Shown here piece by piece: positions 42,676-50,858 of a stretch of DNA of 64,000 nt. The DNA lies in NCBI GenBank assembly GCA_038363005.1, contig JBBQBI010000002.1, forward strand, positions 62,001-126,000. Reading direction: 5' to 3'. The position numbers and the translations under genes were made by a program. A model generated the notes under the pieces. It worked only from the letters and a program-made list of their open reading frames with translations, had not been told where the DNA came from and ran no database searches. Every line of letters begins with the position of its first letter. The stretch's first letter is position 1. This stretch comes from JAKOWB01 sp038363005. Its GTDB lineage: Bacteria > Pseudomonadota > Alphaproteobacteria > Kiloniellales > JACOMY01.

Positions 42676-43606
42676 CGAAGGCCCCAGCGCGCTTGGCCAG
42701 CCAGAGGTAGACCCCCATAATCGCCATGGGCACCACGGTGAAGGCGGCGGCCAGCGGGATGTTCCCGGCGGTGCCCTGCTGCAGGTAGACCACCTGGCCG
42801 ATGAAGAACTTCGACTGGCCGAAAATGTAGGGGATGATGTAGTCGCCCAGGGTCAGCGAGAAGGTGAAGATCGAACCCGCCGCCACCCCCGGCAGCGCCA
42901 GCGGCAGGATCACCTTGCGGAAGGTGGTGCGCGGCGCGGCGCCGAGATCCGCCGAGGCATCCAGGAGCGAACGCGGGACGCGTTCGAGCGCCGCCTGGAT
43001 CGGCAGGATCATGAAGGGCATCCAGATGTAGAGGAAGACGATGAAGATGCCGATGTAGCTGGTGGACAGCGAGGAGCCGCCGATCAGCGGCAGCTCCAGC
43101 ACCCACTGCAGCGCATCGGACAGGCCAAGCTTTTCCGCGCCCCAGCCGATCACGCCTTCCTTGGCCAGGATCAGCTTCCAGGCATAGACCCGCACCAGGT
43201 AGCTGGACCACAGCGGCATCATGATCAGCAGGTAGAGCGCCGCCTTGCCACGGCCGCGTGCGTAGCGCGCCATGTAGTAGGCGATGGGGAAGGCGAGGCA
43301 GGCGGCGGCGATGGTCACCAGGATCGCCATCACCACGGTCCGAATGATGACGTCGAGGTTGGCCGGCTGGAACAGCTGGGCAAAGGTGTCCAGCGTGAAT
43401 TCGCGCTTCACCACGCCGCTGAACTCGTCGACCGACCAGAAGGCCTGCAGCAGCAGCGAGAACAGCGATCCCAGGTAGATCACGCCCAGCCACAGCAGCG
43501 GCGGCGCCAGGCAGAGCAGCAGGATCAGCCCCGGCCGGCGGTACAGCAGGTTGGACAGCCCCTGCAGCAGCCCGCCGCGCGCCGCTGGCCAGGCGACGCT
43601 GCTCAT
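42665..43606 (-). CDS. ydcU: ABC transporter permease, YdcU/PotB type
   Basis: A 313-residue permease with an N-terminal helix and five more in the MetI-like domain. PLWSSYLVRVYAWKLIL and the EAA loop DASADLGAAPRTTFRKVILPLALPGV are as in PotB. The ATG at 43606 overlaps the ydcT stop (ATGA). The frame is open further upstream to 43645, but that reads into the ATPase gene. Confidence 0.9.
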   Translation of the reverse strand: MSSVAWPAARGGLLQGLSNLLYRRPGLILLLCLAPPLLWLGVIYLGSLFSLLLQAFWSVDEFSGVVKREFTLDTFAQLFQPANLDVIIRTVVMAILVTIAAACLAFPIAYYMARYARGRGKAALYLLIMMPLWSSYLVRVYAWKLILAKEGVIGWGAEKLGLSDALQWVLELPLIGGSSLSTSYIGIFIVFLYIWMPFMILPIQAALERVPRSLLDASADLGAAPRTTFRKVILPLALPGVAAGSIFTFSLTLGDYIIPYIFGQSKFFIGQVVYLQQGTAGNIPLAAAFTVVPMAIMGVYLWLAKRAGAFDAL

Positions 43607-44631
43607 GCGCCGCCGCCCAGCGGCTGCATGTCGCCGCGCGCCCAACGCAGCGTCACCGCCGCGCCGGGGGCCAGGTCCGACTGGTTGTTGCTGCGGCGGT
43701 TCTGCTCGATCACCAACAGCGACTGTCCGTCGGCCAGCGCCACTTCGTAGCGCGTGGTGGCGCCGTGATAGTGGCTGTCGCGGATGGTGCCGGCGACGAC
43801 AAGCTCCTCGCCGCCTGGCGTCAGCGCGGTGCCTGGGGACAGGGTGATCTTCTCTGGCCGCACGGTGACCGCGAGGCCCTGGGCCACGCCGCTGCCCGGC
43901 AGGTCGCGCAGGATGTTGGAAACGCCGACGAAGCCGGCGACGAAGGGCGTCGCAGGATGCTCATAGACCTCCAGCGGGCGGCCGACCTGGGCGATCTTCC
44001 CCTCGTTGAACACCGCCAGGCGGTCGCTCATCGACAGCGCCTCTTCCTGGTCGTGGGTGACGAAGACGAAGGTGATGCCAAGCTGGCGCTGCAGCGCCTT
44101 CAGCTCGATCTGCATCTGCTCGCGCAGCTTCAGGTCCAGCGCGCCCAGCGGCTCGTCCAGCAGCAGCACGCGCGGCTGGTTGATCAGCGCGCGGGCCAGG
44201 GCGACGCGCTGGCGCTGCCCGCCCGACAGCTGGCCCGGCTTGCGCGCGCCGAAGCCGGCCAGCTGCACCAGCGCCAGCAGCTCCTCGGCCTTGTCGCGGC
44301 GGGCGCGCTTGCCGACGCCCTTGATCATCAGGCCGTAGGCGACGTTGTCGCGCACGCTCATGTGCGGGACCAGCGCGTAGTCCTGGAACACCGTGTTGAC
44401 CGGCCGCTCATAGGGCGGCAGGCCCTCGGCGGTCTGGCCGAAGATCTCGATGTGGCCGGATGTGGGCTGCTCGAAGCCGGCGATCAGCCGCAGGCAGGTG
44501 GTCTTGCCGGAGCCGGAGGGGCCGAGCATGGCGAAGAACTCGCCCTCGGTGATCTCCAGGGTCACGTCATCGACGGCGCGGACGGCGCCGAAGTGGCGCG
44601 ACACCTGCTCGAACCTGACGGCGACGGTCAT
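43603..44631 (-). CDS. ydcT: ABC transporter ATP-binding protein, YdcT/PotA type
   Basis: A 342-residue ATPase. Walker A GPSGSGKTT is at about 37-45, the Q-loop in VFQDYALVPHMSV, the signature LSGGQRQRVALARAL near 137, Walker B LLLDEPLGALD and the H-loop FVTHDQEEAL. A C-terminal TOBE domain carries IRDSHYHGATTRYEVAL. ATG at 44631 starts MTVAVRFEQVS; upstream in-frame codons read from the repeat and are not part of the protein. Confidence 0.93.
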   Translation of the reverse strand: MTVAVRFEQVSRHFGAVRAVDDVTLEITEGEFFAMLGPSGSGKTTCLRLIAGFEQPTSGHIEIFGQTAEGLPPYERPVNTVFQDYALVPHMSVRDNVAYGLMIKGVGKRARRDKAEELLALVQLAGFGARKPGQLSGGQRQRVALARALINQPRVLLLDEPLGALDLKLREQMQIELKALQRQLGITFVFVTHDQEEALSMSDRLAVFNEGKIAQVGRPLEVYEHPATPFVAGFVGVSNILRDLPGSGVAQGLAVTVRPEKITLSPGTALTPGGEELVVAGTIRDSHYHGATTRYEVALADGQSLLVIEQNRRSNNQSDLAPGAAVTLRWARGDMQPLGGGA

Positions 44632-44662
44632 GCTGCCCCCGACGCTTCCCGTTGCCCCTGCA

Positions 44663-44812
44663 CCCTCCCCCCTTGATGGGGGAGGGTTGGGGTGGGGGTG
44701 GTTTGCTTTGCGACTCCCGAAGGCCGCGAAGAACACTCAATCAGATGCCGACACCCCCCACCCAACCCTCCCCCGCAAGGGGGGAGGGCTTACGCGGTAA
44801 GGGTGAGGGTGC
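44663..44812. repeat. Inverted G-rich repeat doublet inside the ydcSTUV operon
   Basis: Two related blocks, 44663-44700 and 44752-44790, in opposite orientation are separated by about 51 bases, followed by GGTAAGGGTGAGGGTG. The inner edge GGGGTGGGGGTGGTTTG (44690-44705) then reads CTTTGCG, matching the reverse complement of the 4321 block apart from one base. The doublet fills the 192-base gap between ydcS and ydcT and may set expression of the binding protein over the membrane parts. Confidence 0.75.
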
Positions 44813-44823
44813 TGCTGTGCGGA

Positions 44824-46008
44824 CTAGCGCCCGCCGAGCACGGCGATGTAGTCGCTGACCCAGCGGTAGTAGGGCACGCACTCGCCGTTCTGCGTCGCGC
44901 ACTTGGTGACCGGCGTGCGCCAGAAGTGGATCTTCTCGAAGTTGCCGTAGCCGTTGATGTCGCAGCCGGCGTCGGTCAGCAGCTCGTTGCCCTTGCAGGC
45001 CGCGGGCACCGAGGGGACCGAGCCGAACCAGGCGGCCAGGTCGCCCTGCACCTTCGGGGCGATGGAGTGCTCCATCCAGAGGTAGGCGCAGGTCGGATGG
45101 GTGGCGTCGCTGTGCATCATGGTGGTGTCGGCCCAGCCGGTGGCGCCCTCGTCGGGGATGACGCTGGCGATGGGCTGCGGCTCGGCCGCCAGCAGGTTCA
45201 CCTGGAAGGGCCAGGAGGAAGACGCCACCACGCCTTCGTTCTTGAAGTCGTCCATCTGGATGAAGGCGTCGTGCCAGTAGCGGTTGACGATCTTGCGCTG
45301 CGCGCGCAGCAGGGTCAGCGCCGCCTGGTACTGGTCCTCGGTCAGCTCGTAGGGGTCCTTGATGCCAAGGTCGGGCTGGTGGTGCATCAGGTAGAGCGCG
45401 GCGTCGGCGATGTAGATGGCGCCGTCGAAGGCCTGCACGCGGCCCTTGTTCGACTTGCCGTCGGGCAGCGTCATCTCCTCGAACACCACGTTCCACGAGG
45501 TCGGCGGCTTATCCTTGAAGGCCTCCGTGTTGTACATCAGCACGTTGGCGCCCCACTGGTAGGGCACGCCATAGTGCTTGCCGTCGACCGTGTGCCACAC
45601 GGCGCCCTGCAGGCGCGGATCCACCGTTGACCACGAGGGGATCAGCGCGGTGTTGACCTCCTGCACCCGGCCGCCGGCGATCAGCCGCAGCGAGGCGTCG
45701 CCCGAGGCGGTGACCAGGTCGAAGCCGCCCTCGTTCATCAGCGCCACCATCTCGTCCGAGGTGTTGGCGGTCTTCACCGTCACCATGCAGCCGGTCTGCT
45801 TCTCGAAGTCGGTCACCCAGTCATAGCCGGCGTCGGTCTCGCCCCGCTCGATGTAGCCCGGCCAGGCGACGATATCGACCTGCCCCTCCGGCTTGCCCAG
45901 CGCCTTCAGCATGTCGGCGGCGGCGCCGCCCGCGGTGCCGAAGGTGGTAGCGGTGGCAAGCAGCGCGGCCAGGGCGGCGCGCGCGTAGAACGAGGCCTTG
46001 TTGGCCAT
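44824..46008 (-). CDS. ydcS: Extracellular solute-binding protein, YdcS type
   Basis: A 394-residue periplasmic binding protein with a signal peptide (about residues 1-31, ending GGAAAD). VDIVAWPGYIERGETDAGYDWVTDFEKQTGCMVTVKTANTSDEMVALM and DLVTASGDASLRLI closely follow the E. coli YdcS pattern, a putrescine-associated member of the PotD/PotF group. AGGAG lies 7 bases before the ATG at 46008. It is the first gene of the four-gene minus-strand operon. Confidence 0.92.
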   Translation of the reverse strand: MANKASFYARAALAALLATATTFGTAGGAAADMLKALGKPEGQVDIVAWPGYIERGETDAGYDWVTDFEKQTGCMVTVKTANTSDEMVALMNEGGFDLVTASGDASLRLIAGGRVQEVNTALIPSWSTVDPRLQGAVWHTVDGKHYGVPYQWGANVLMYNTEAFKDKPPTSWNVVFEEMTLPDGKSNKGRVQAFDGAIYIADAALYLMHHQPDLGIKDPYELTEDQYQAALTLLRAQRKIVNRYWHDAFIQMDDFKNEGVVASSSWPFQVNLLAAEPQPIASVIPDEGATGWADTTMMHSDATHPTCAYLWMEHSIAPKVQGDLAAWFGSVPSVPAACKGNELLTDAGCDINGYGNFEKIHFWRTPVTKCATQNGECVPYYRWVSDYIAVLGGR

Positions 46009-46167
46009 GTCTTGTCTCCTTGATAGCCCGTGTTGCATCCCGTTTCCGGCGCAGTTGCTGGCGCGCCGGTCGCTTCTTGCTTGTGCCCTGGATGCTAACT
46101 GTCGGCTGGAAGCGGCGCCAAGGGGGAAAACGCATCCCGCACCGGTAGAATACCCGGCGCTCCGGCG

Positions 46168-47070
46168 TCAGACCGGACGCTCAGCCTTGGCGGTGATACC
46201 CCGTCCCAGCTGGCGTTCGCGCAGCACCAAGTAGACGCCGCTGGCGATGATGATGGCAGCGCCGACGAAGGTGTAGAGATCCGGCAAGTTGTCGAACACC
46301 AGGTAGCCCATGGCGGCGGACCAGACGATCTGCACGTAGCTGAAGGGCGCCAGGGTCGAGGCCGGGGCGTGCTTGAAGGCACCGATCAGCAGGAAGTGGC
46401 CCAGCGCCCCCGACGCGCCGAGCCCGACGAAGAGCGCCCAGTCCCAGCCCACCGGCGTGACCCAGCCGATCGCCAGCCCCGGGGTGGCGATCAACGCGCC
46501 GACCAGGCTGACATAGACCAGCGAGACGCGGGTGTCGTCATGGCGCGCCACCTGGCGGGTGACGATGTTGTAGAGCGCGCCGAAGAAGGCCGAGGCCAGG
46601 GCCAGGCCGATCGCCCAGTGCACCTCGCCCACGCCAGGCCGCACGATCACCAGGATGCCGAGGAAGCCGACGCCGATCGCGCTCCAGCGCCGCCAGCCGA
46701 CCTTCTCGCCCAGCAGCGGCACCGACAGCGCGCAGGTCATCAGCGGCGCGGTGAAGATGACCGACAGCACCAGCGCCAGCGACAGGTACTGCAGGGCGAT
46801 GAAGTTGCAGGCGGTGCAGATCAGCAGCAGCGCACCGCGCGATACCTGCAGCCAGGGATGCCGGGTGCGGAACATGGCCAGGCGCAGGCCGCGGCTGGCA
46901 TAGACCACGGCGATGATGGCGCCGATGGTGTAGCGCATCCACACCACCTCGGTGATGGGGTAGCTACGCCCCAGCCACTTGGCGTTGGCGTCGAGCAGCG
47001 CGAAGCACATGCCCGCCAGGATGACGAGCCCGAGACCGCGCAGAATGGAGGGGTGCTGGATGGAGGCCAT
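46168..47070 (-). CDS. EamA-family (DMT) transporter
   Basis: A 300-residue, ten-helix transporter of two EamA repeats. Typical phrases: GMCFALLDANAKWLGRSYPITEVVWMRYTIGAIIAVVYASRG, SVIFTAPLMTCALSVPLLGEKVGWRRWSAIGVGFLGILVIVRPG and APASTLAPFSYVQIVWSAAMGYLVFDNLPD. ATG at 47070 is preferred; a GTG at 47085 would add five residues. It is one of three EamA genes in the window and the left neighbour of the AT-rich gene. Confidence 0.88.
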   Translation of the reverse strand: MASIQHPSILRGLGLVILAGMCFALLDANAKWLGRSYPITEVVWMRYTIGAIIAVVYASRGLRLAMFRTRHPWLQVSRGALLLICTACNFIALQYLSLALVLSVIFTAPLMTCALSVPLLGEKVGWRRWSAIGVGFLGILVIVRPGVGEVHWAIGLALASAFFGALYNIVTRQVARHDDTRVSLVYVSLVGALIATPGLAIGWVTPVGWDWALFVGLGASGALGHFLLIGAFKHAPASTLAPFSYVQIVWSAAMGYLVFDNLPDLYTFVGAAIIIASGVYLVLRERQLGRGITAKAERPV

Positions 47071-47273
47071 GATGCGAGGCGGCACTCTAGCGGGTACCTA
47101 GGATATCGCACTGCGAAAAGTGCCGAGGGCACACGGCACGATGAATGCTGGTGGTAGCTAGAGATAGCAAAAATAGTTGCGTCGCTCCCTACAGCCGCAA
47201 CCCTATCGATTTAGTGAACCATTGATTGTTGAATTTGATTGTTAAGACAACCCCAGATATACAAGATAGTGCA

Positions 47274-48080
47274 ATGGACGAGAATGATCGCACAGCATTT
47301 CTGAGCCCTAGCGAGGTCTATTATAAGACGCGGCGAACCTGCCTTCTGCTGGGCACGCTGCAGGTATTGGCAAGCTTCGCGGGTGCAAAAATTGGAGATA
47401 TGGATGAAGGATTCTCAGTTTTTCATGTTTCTTTTGATAATGCTATCGTCATTGAATATGTAATTTCTGCAGGATTGGCTTTTTCGATTTGGCATTTTCT
47501 AGCCGCATGGAATGTACAGGGCAGATCCGTCAAAGAGTTTGCGTTCAATATTATTGATTTTTACATTACATTGACGTTATGTTTTTTTGTGCTGATTTCA
47601 TTTTTCGTATTTAAGTTGACAAATATTCCCCAATTTCTAGAAGCCAATCTACAATCAAGCATTTTAGATTTTGCCTTGCCAATTATTTTAGCTGTAATTT
47701 CTGGAATTGTATCCAGAATAGGTAATCAAACGTTTCGTAGATTTATTAAGAGGACTTTAGATCGGCTTTATAAAAAAGAAGATCGTATAGTTAGAGCGTT
47801 GACGAACAATGCGTGGATATTAGTATTTGACTCACAGAAAGGAAAACTTGGAACTAAAAAAATACAATTTCTTAGCACGGGAGAAATTGGAGAAGGAAAG
47901 AATCACAATGAATCCCATTGGAGATTAAATAACGGCCTCTTGGAGATAATTAATGATGCAAATAAAGTTTTTAGCAGATTTGAATATAATTCTCAAAAGC
48001 AAGAGTTTTCTCATACAAATGATAGTGATACACTATCATTGAGAAATCAGTTGCTTACTTTAGAGAACGGTCCTGTCTAA
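47274..48080 (+). CDS. AT-rich four-helix membrane protein of unknown function
   Basis: A 268-residue protein (284 if TTG at 47226 is used). Helices lie at about residues 22-40, 58-78, 92-116 and 129-150 of the longer form's order: TCLLLGTLQVLASFAGAKI, IVIEYVISAGLAFSIWHFL, IIDFYITLTLCFFVLISFF and LDFALPIILAVISGIVSRI. A ~110-residue soluble C-terminus has F-x3-G-x-I, N-x-N-E-x2-W-x-L and G-x-L-E-I spacing, ending SRFEYN. GC is 19 of 60 bases in 47521-47580, against about 70% around it, with many ATA, TTA and AGA codons. It was almost certainly acquired from a low-GC donor. No mobility gene or clear repeat borders it. Confidence 0.75.
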   Translation: MDENDRTAFLSPSEVYYKTRRTCLLLGTLQVLASFAGAKIGDMDEGFSVFHVSFDNAIVIEYVISAGLAFSIWHFLAAWNVQGRSVKEFAFNIIDFYITLTLCFFVLISFFVFKLTNIPQFLEANLQSSILDFALPIILAVISGIVSRIGNQTFRRFIKRTLDRLYKKEDRIVRALTNNAWILVFDSQKGKLGTKKIQFLSTGEIGEGKNHNESHWRLNNGLLEIINDANKVFSRFEYNSQKQEFSHTNDSDTLSLRNQLLTLENGPV

Positions 48081-48084
48081 AGAC

Positions 48085-49896
48085 TCATTCTAGCGGCCTG
48101 CAGGCCTCCGCCAGCCACGCCCGCTCGGCGCCTTCCAGGCCGCGGCCCAGCTCAGCCTCGACCAGGGCGTGATAGGCGTCGAGCCAGGCAATTTCATCGG
48201 CTGACAGCAGAGCCTTCTCGATCAGCCTCTTCTCGATCGGCGCCAGGGTGATGGTCTCGAAGCCCAGCATGGTCCGCTCTTCGCTGGCGCCGCCGGCGCC
48301 GGGCGCGGCCGGGCTCGGCACCACCAGGACCAGGTTCTCGACGCGGATGCCATAGGCGCCGTTCTTGTAGTAGCCGGGCTCGTTGCTGAGGATCATGCCG
48401 GGCTGCAGCGCCACGCGGTTGGCCAGCTTGGAGATGCGCTGCGGCCCCTCATGCACCGACAGGTAGCTGCCGACGCCGTGGCCGGTGCCGTGGTCGTAGT
48501 CCAGGCCCGCCAGCCACAGCGGCCGGCGGGCGATGGCGTCCAGCTGGCTGCCCGTGGTGCCGACCGGAAAACGCGTGGTGGCCAGCTGGATGTGACCCTG
48601 CAGCACGCGGGTGAAGCGGTCGCGCTGCTCGGCATCGGGCGTGCCGAAGGCCAGGGTGCGGGTGATGTCGGTGGTGCCGTCCAGGTACTGCGCGCCGCTG
48701 TCCAGCACCATCAGCTCGCCGGGCCGCAGCACGCGGTTGCTTTCCTCGGTGGCGCGATAGTGCACCACGGCGCCGTGCGGCCCGCTGCCGGCGATGGTGT
48801 CGAAGGAGAGATCCTGGAACAGGTTGCCCTCGCGGCGCAGGCTCTCCAGGTGGTCGGAACAGGCCAGCTCGGTCAGGTCGTCGCGGCCCTGCTGAGCCTG
48901 GAACCAGGCCAGGAAGCGGCTGACCGCCAGGCCGTCGCGGCGGTGCGCCGCCCGGGTGCCGGCCTGCTCGACCGGGTTCTTCACCGCCTTGGGCAGCTGG
49001 CAGGGGTCCTCGCCCTCCACCGCGCGGGCGCCGGCGGCGGCCAGGCGCTCGAAGACCCAATCCGGCGCGCTGCCAGGATCGACCAGCACGCGCTGATCCT
49101 TCAGGGCGTCCAGCGCCGGACCGAAGTCCGCCGGCGCGGCGATGGTGACCTGGGCGTCCAGCGCTGCGCGGGTTTCCGGCAGCAGCTTGGCGGCGTCGAT
49201 GAACCAGGTGACGCCGCCGTCGGCCGCCAGCAGCGCGAAGGACAGCGGGAAGGGCGTGTGCTCGACGTCGTTGCCACGCACGTTCAACAGCCAGGCGATG
49301 GAGTCGGGCAGGCTGAGCACCGCCACGGCCAGGCCACGGCGCCGCAGGCTGGCGGCGATCTCCGCCCGCTTGTCGGTGGAGGCGCGGCCGGCGAACTCCA
49401 GCGGATGCGGCCTGACCGGCGCCTGCGGTGGTGCCGGCTGCTCGACCCAGGCGGCATCGACGGGGTTCTGCTCGACCAGCTGCAGGCTGCCGCCGGCGCG
49501 CTCGGCCGCGGCCGCCAGGCGCTGTACCTGGTCGCGGCTGTGCAGCCAGGGATCCAGGCCCAGGCGCCCGCCCGTCGGCAGGTTGGCCTCGATCCAGGCC
49601 TCCGGCGGCTGGTCCGCCAGGTGGCAATAGTCATAGAGCGCGCCGTCGACCTGGGCCCGGACCTGCATGGTGTAGCGCCCGTCGACGAAGACCGCGGCCT
49701 TGTCGGCCAGCACCACGGCCAGCCCGGCCGAACCGGTGAAGCCGCTGATCCAGGCCAGGCGCTGGGCACGCGGCGGCACGTACTCGCCCTGGTGCTCGTC
49801 GGTGCGCGGCACGACGATTCCGGCCAGCCCCTGGCGGGCCAACTGGGCCCGGACGAGGGCGAGGCGGGCGGCGAAGGGCGAGCCTTGGGCGGTCAT
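48085..49896 (-). CDS. Aminopeptidase P family (Xaa-Pro aminopeptidase, M24B)
   Basis: A 603-residue three-domain metallopeptidase that removes N-terminal residues before proline. Two creatinase-like N-terminal domains (about 1-310) precede the M24 'pita-bread' domain. Metal ligands are in VLDSGAQYLDGTTDITRTLAFG (two Asp), HGTGHGVGSYLSVHEGP (His) and LSNEPGYYKNGAYGIRVENL (two Glu). Length fits the long ~600-residue PepP form. Its stop is 4 bases from that of the AT-rich gene. Confidence 0.94.
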   Translation of the reverse strand: MTAQGSPFAARLALVRAQLARQGLAGIVVPRTDEHQGEYVPPRAQRLAWISGFTGSAGLAVVLADKAAVFVDGRYTMQVRAQVDGALYDYCHLADQPPEAWIEANLPTGGRLGLDPWLHSRDQVQRLAAAAERAGGSLQLVEQNPVDAAWVEQPAPPQAPVRPHPLEFAGRASTDKRAEIAASLRRRGLAVAVLSLPDSIAWLLNVRGNDVEHTPFPLSFALLAADGGVTWFIDAAKLLPETRAALDAQVTIAAPADFGPALDALKDQRVLVDPGSAPDWVFERLAAAGARAVEGEDPCQLPKAVKNPVEQAGTRAAHRRDGLAVSRFLAWFQAQQGRDDLTELACSDHLESLRREGNLFQDLSFDTIAGSGPHGAVVHYRATEESNRVLRPGELMVLDSGAQYLDGTTDITRTLAFGTPDAEQRDRFTRVLQGHIQLATTRFPVGTTGSQLDAIARRPLWLAGLDYDHGTGHGVGSYLSVHEGPQRISKLANRVALQPGMILSNEPGYYKNGAYGIRVENLVLVVPSPAAPGAGGASEERTMLGFETITLAPIEKRLIEKALLSADEIAWLDAYHALVEAELGRGLEGAERAWLAEACRPLE

Positions 49897-50201
49897 GGCA
49901 CGGTCCTGGCACTTGTGTGGATACGGGCAAGGCTATGCGCTTCAAGGGTTTAGGGCAAGCCCTGCGCGGAGCCCTGCCACGGCGGCACGAGAGCTATTCC
50001 AGCGGCGCCTAAGTAGTTGAATTTAGGTATAATCGAGGCATGCTTCGCCAGCAATGCTGCGGTGCACAAGAGCCACTGGTTTAGTTCAGCTCGGTGCCCT
50101 ATCTTCCACAGTGTTCCACAGGGGTGGGAAGAAACCCACAAATAGCCAACGAGGTCCATGGGGACCTTGCGCCACCTGAATACCAAGAGGAGTGACTACC
50201 G
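49897..50201 (+). promoter_or_regulatory. Promoter and leader of the DUF1127 gene (305-base gap)
   Basis: No gene is visible here. A perfect -10 hexamer TATAAT lies at 50028-50033 on the plus strand; no good -35 was found at 16-18 bases, so a regulator or alternative sigma factor may be needed. The following ~165-base leader has TTCCACAG twice (50104-50111, 50114-50121) and a small GTGGG/CCCAC hairpin near 50125-50139. AAGAGGAG (50188-50195 area) precedes the ATG at 50202. Confidence 0.5.
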
Positions 50202-50732
50202 ATGACCCGCCAGACCGCCAACGAGCTGTTGATGCTCCGCGCCGCTGGTCCCCAGGCCGCCCAGCTGATCGCCTTCGAGCAGGTGATGACGCAGAGCCGT
50301 CAGCTCCGCGCCGAGGCAGCCTCCGAGCTGTTCGCCGGCGTCGGCCGCACCTTCAAGCGCCTGGCCGCCGGCGTTGCCCGCGCCCGCACGCGCCGCCGGG
50401 TCATCGATCAGCTGCACCGCCTTGACGACCGCATGCTGCGTGACATCGGCCTGGAGCGTACGACCTTGACCGAGGCCGTCGACGCCACGCTGGAGCGCCG
50501 CGCCCCGAGCTGGGCCGTCGAGAGCTTCTCGATCACCGGCCTGGGCAAGGCCATCGTCCGCCCGATCGTCCGCTGGCACCGCAGCGCGGTGACCCTGGGC
50601 GAGCTCGAGCAGCTCGACGACCACCTGCTGCACGACATCGGCGTCAATCGCGGCGACCTGCGCTATGCGCCGGCCAGCGTGATGCAGCGCGCCGAGGCGG
50701 CCAACCAGAACGCCGGCCTGCAGGCCGCGTAA
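50202..50732 (+). CDS. Protein with two DUF1127-like segments
   Basis: A 176-residue basic, helical protein. DUF1127 proteins are usually 45-75 residues with one R/L-D-D-x-L-L-x-D-I-G motif. Here there are two: VIDQLHRLDDRMLRDIGLERTTL at about residues 67-89 and ELEQLDDHLLHDIGVNRGDL at about 128-147, separated by ~40 residues. The N-terminal 60 residues are unrelated. In alphaproteobacteria DUF1127 proteins influence RNA turnover and phosphate or stress physiology. The ATG at 50202 has a strong AAGAGGAG 9 bases upstream. Confidence 0.85.
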   Translation: MTRQTANELLMLRAAGPQAAQLIAFEQVMTQSRQLRAEAASELFAGVGRTFKRLAAGVARARTRRRVIDQLHRLDDRMLRDIGLERTTLTEAVDATLERRAPSWAVESFSITGLGKAIVRPIVRWHRSAVTLGELEQLDDHLLHDIGVNRGDLRYAPASVMQRAEAANQNAGLQAA

Positions 50733-50740
50733 CCCCGTAC

Positions 50741-50853
50741 CGCCCCGCCGGAACCCCCCGTTCGGCGCGGCGTTTACCTCAAGCGACTCTATCTCCCTGG
50801 ATCGCTTGATCTCGCGGCGGCGTCCTCCCCCCGGACGCCGCCGCTTTTCTTTG
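50741..50853 (+). ncRNA. Three C-rich hairpins in the DUF1127 3' UTR, candidate sRNA
   Basis: Hairpin 1 (50741-50772) pairs CGCC-CGCCG-AAC with GTT-CGGCG-GGCG, with one mismatch, one bulge and a CCCCC loop. Hairpin 2 (50779-50809) has perfect TCAAGCGA/TCGCTTGA arms. Hairpin 3 (50814-50844) has a perfect 12-base stem (GCGGCGGCGTCC) and a TCCCCCC loop, so it presents UCCUCCCC, followed by TTTTCTTT. Similar arrays with C/U-rich loops downstream of DUF1127 genes are known alphaproteobacterial sRNAs (CcsR/cuckoo type). Confidence 0.55.
50814..50853 (+). terminator. Strong intrinsic terminator after the DUF1127 gene
   Basis: A perfect 12-base stem GCGGCGGCGTCC/GGACGCCGCCGC with a 7-base loop followed by TTTTCTTT. 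It is also hairpin 3 of the candidate sRNA and lies just before the convergent gene's stop. Confidence 0.9.
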
Positions 50854-50858
50854 TCCGC

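Noticed and set aside
44663..44812. G-rich repeats considered as a short CRISPR array
   Set aside because: Only two blocks per site, inverted rather than direct, with no regularly spaced unique spacers and no cas genes.
41857..46008. Transporter considered as an iron or sulfate ABC system
   Set aside because: The binding protein's AWPGYIERGETD and SDEMVALMNEGGFDLVTASGD blocks match the YdcS polyamine-type group, and the permeases match PotB/PotC.
47071..48084. AT-rich segment considered as an insertion sequence or prophage remnant
   Set aside because: No transposase, integrase, terminal inverted repeats or target duplication could be found; only one gene with foreign composition is present.
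49950..50186. A 78-codon minus frame in the DUF1127 leader
   Set aside because: It overlaps the TATAAT-containing promoter and leader, has no recognisable domain, and no ribosome-binding site.
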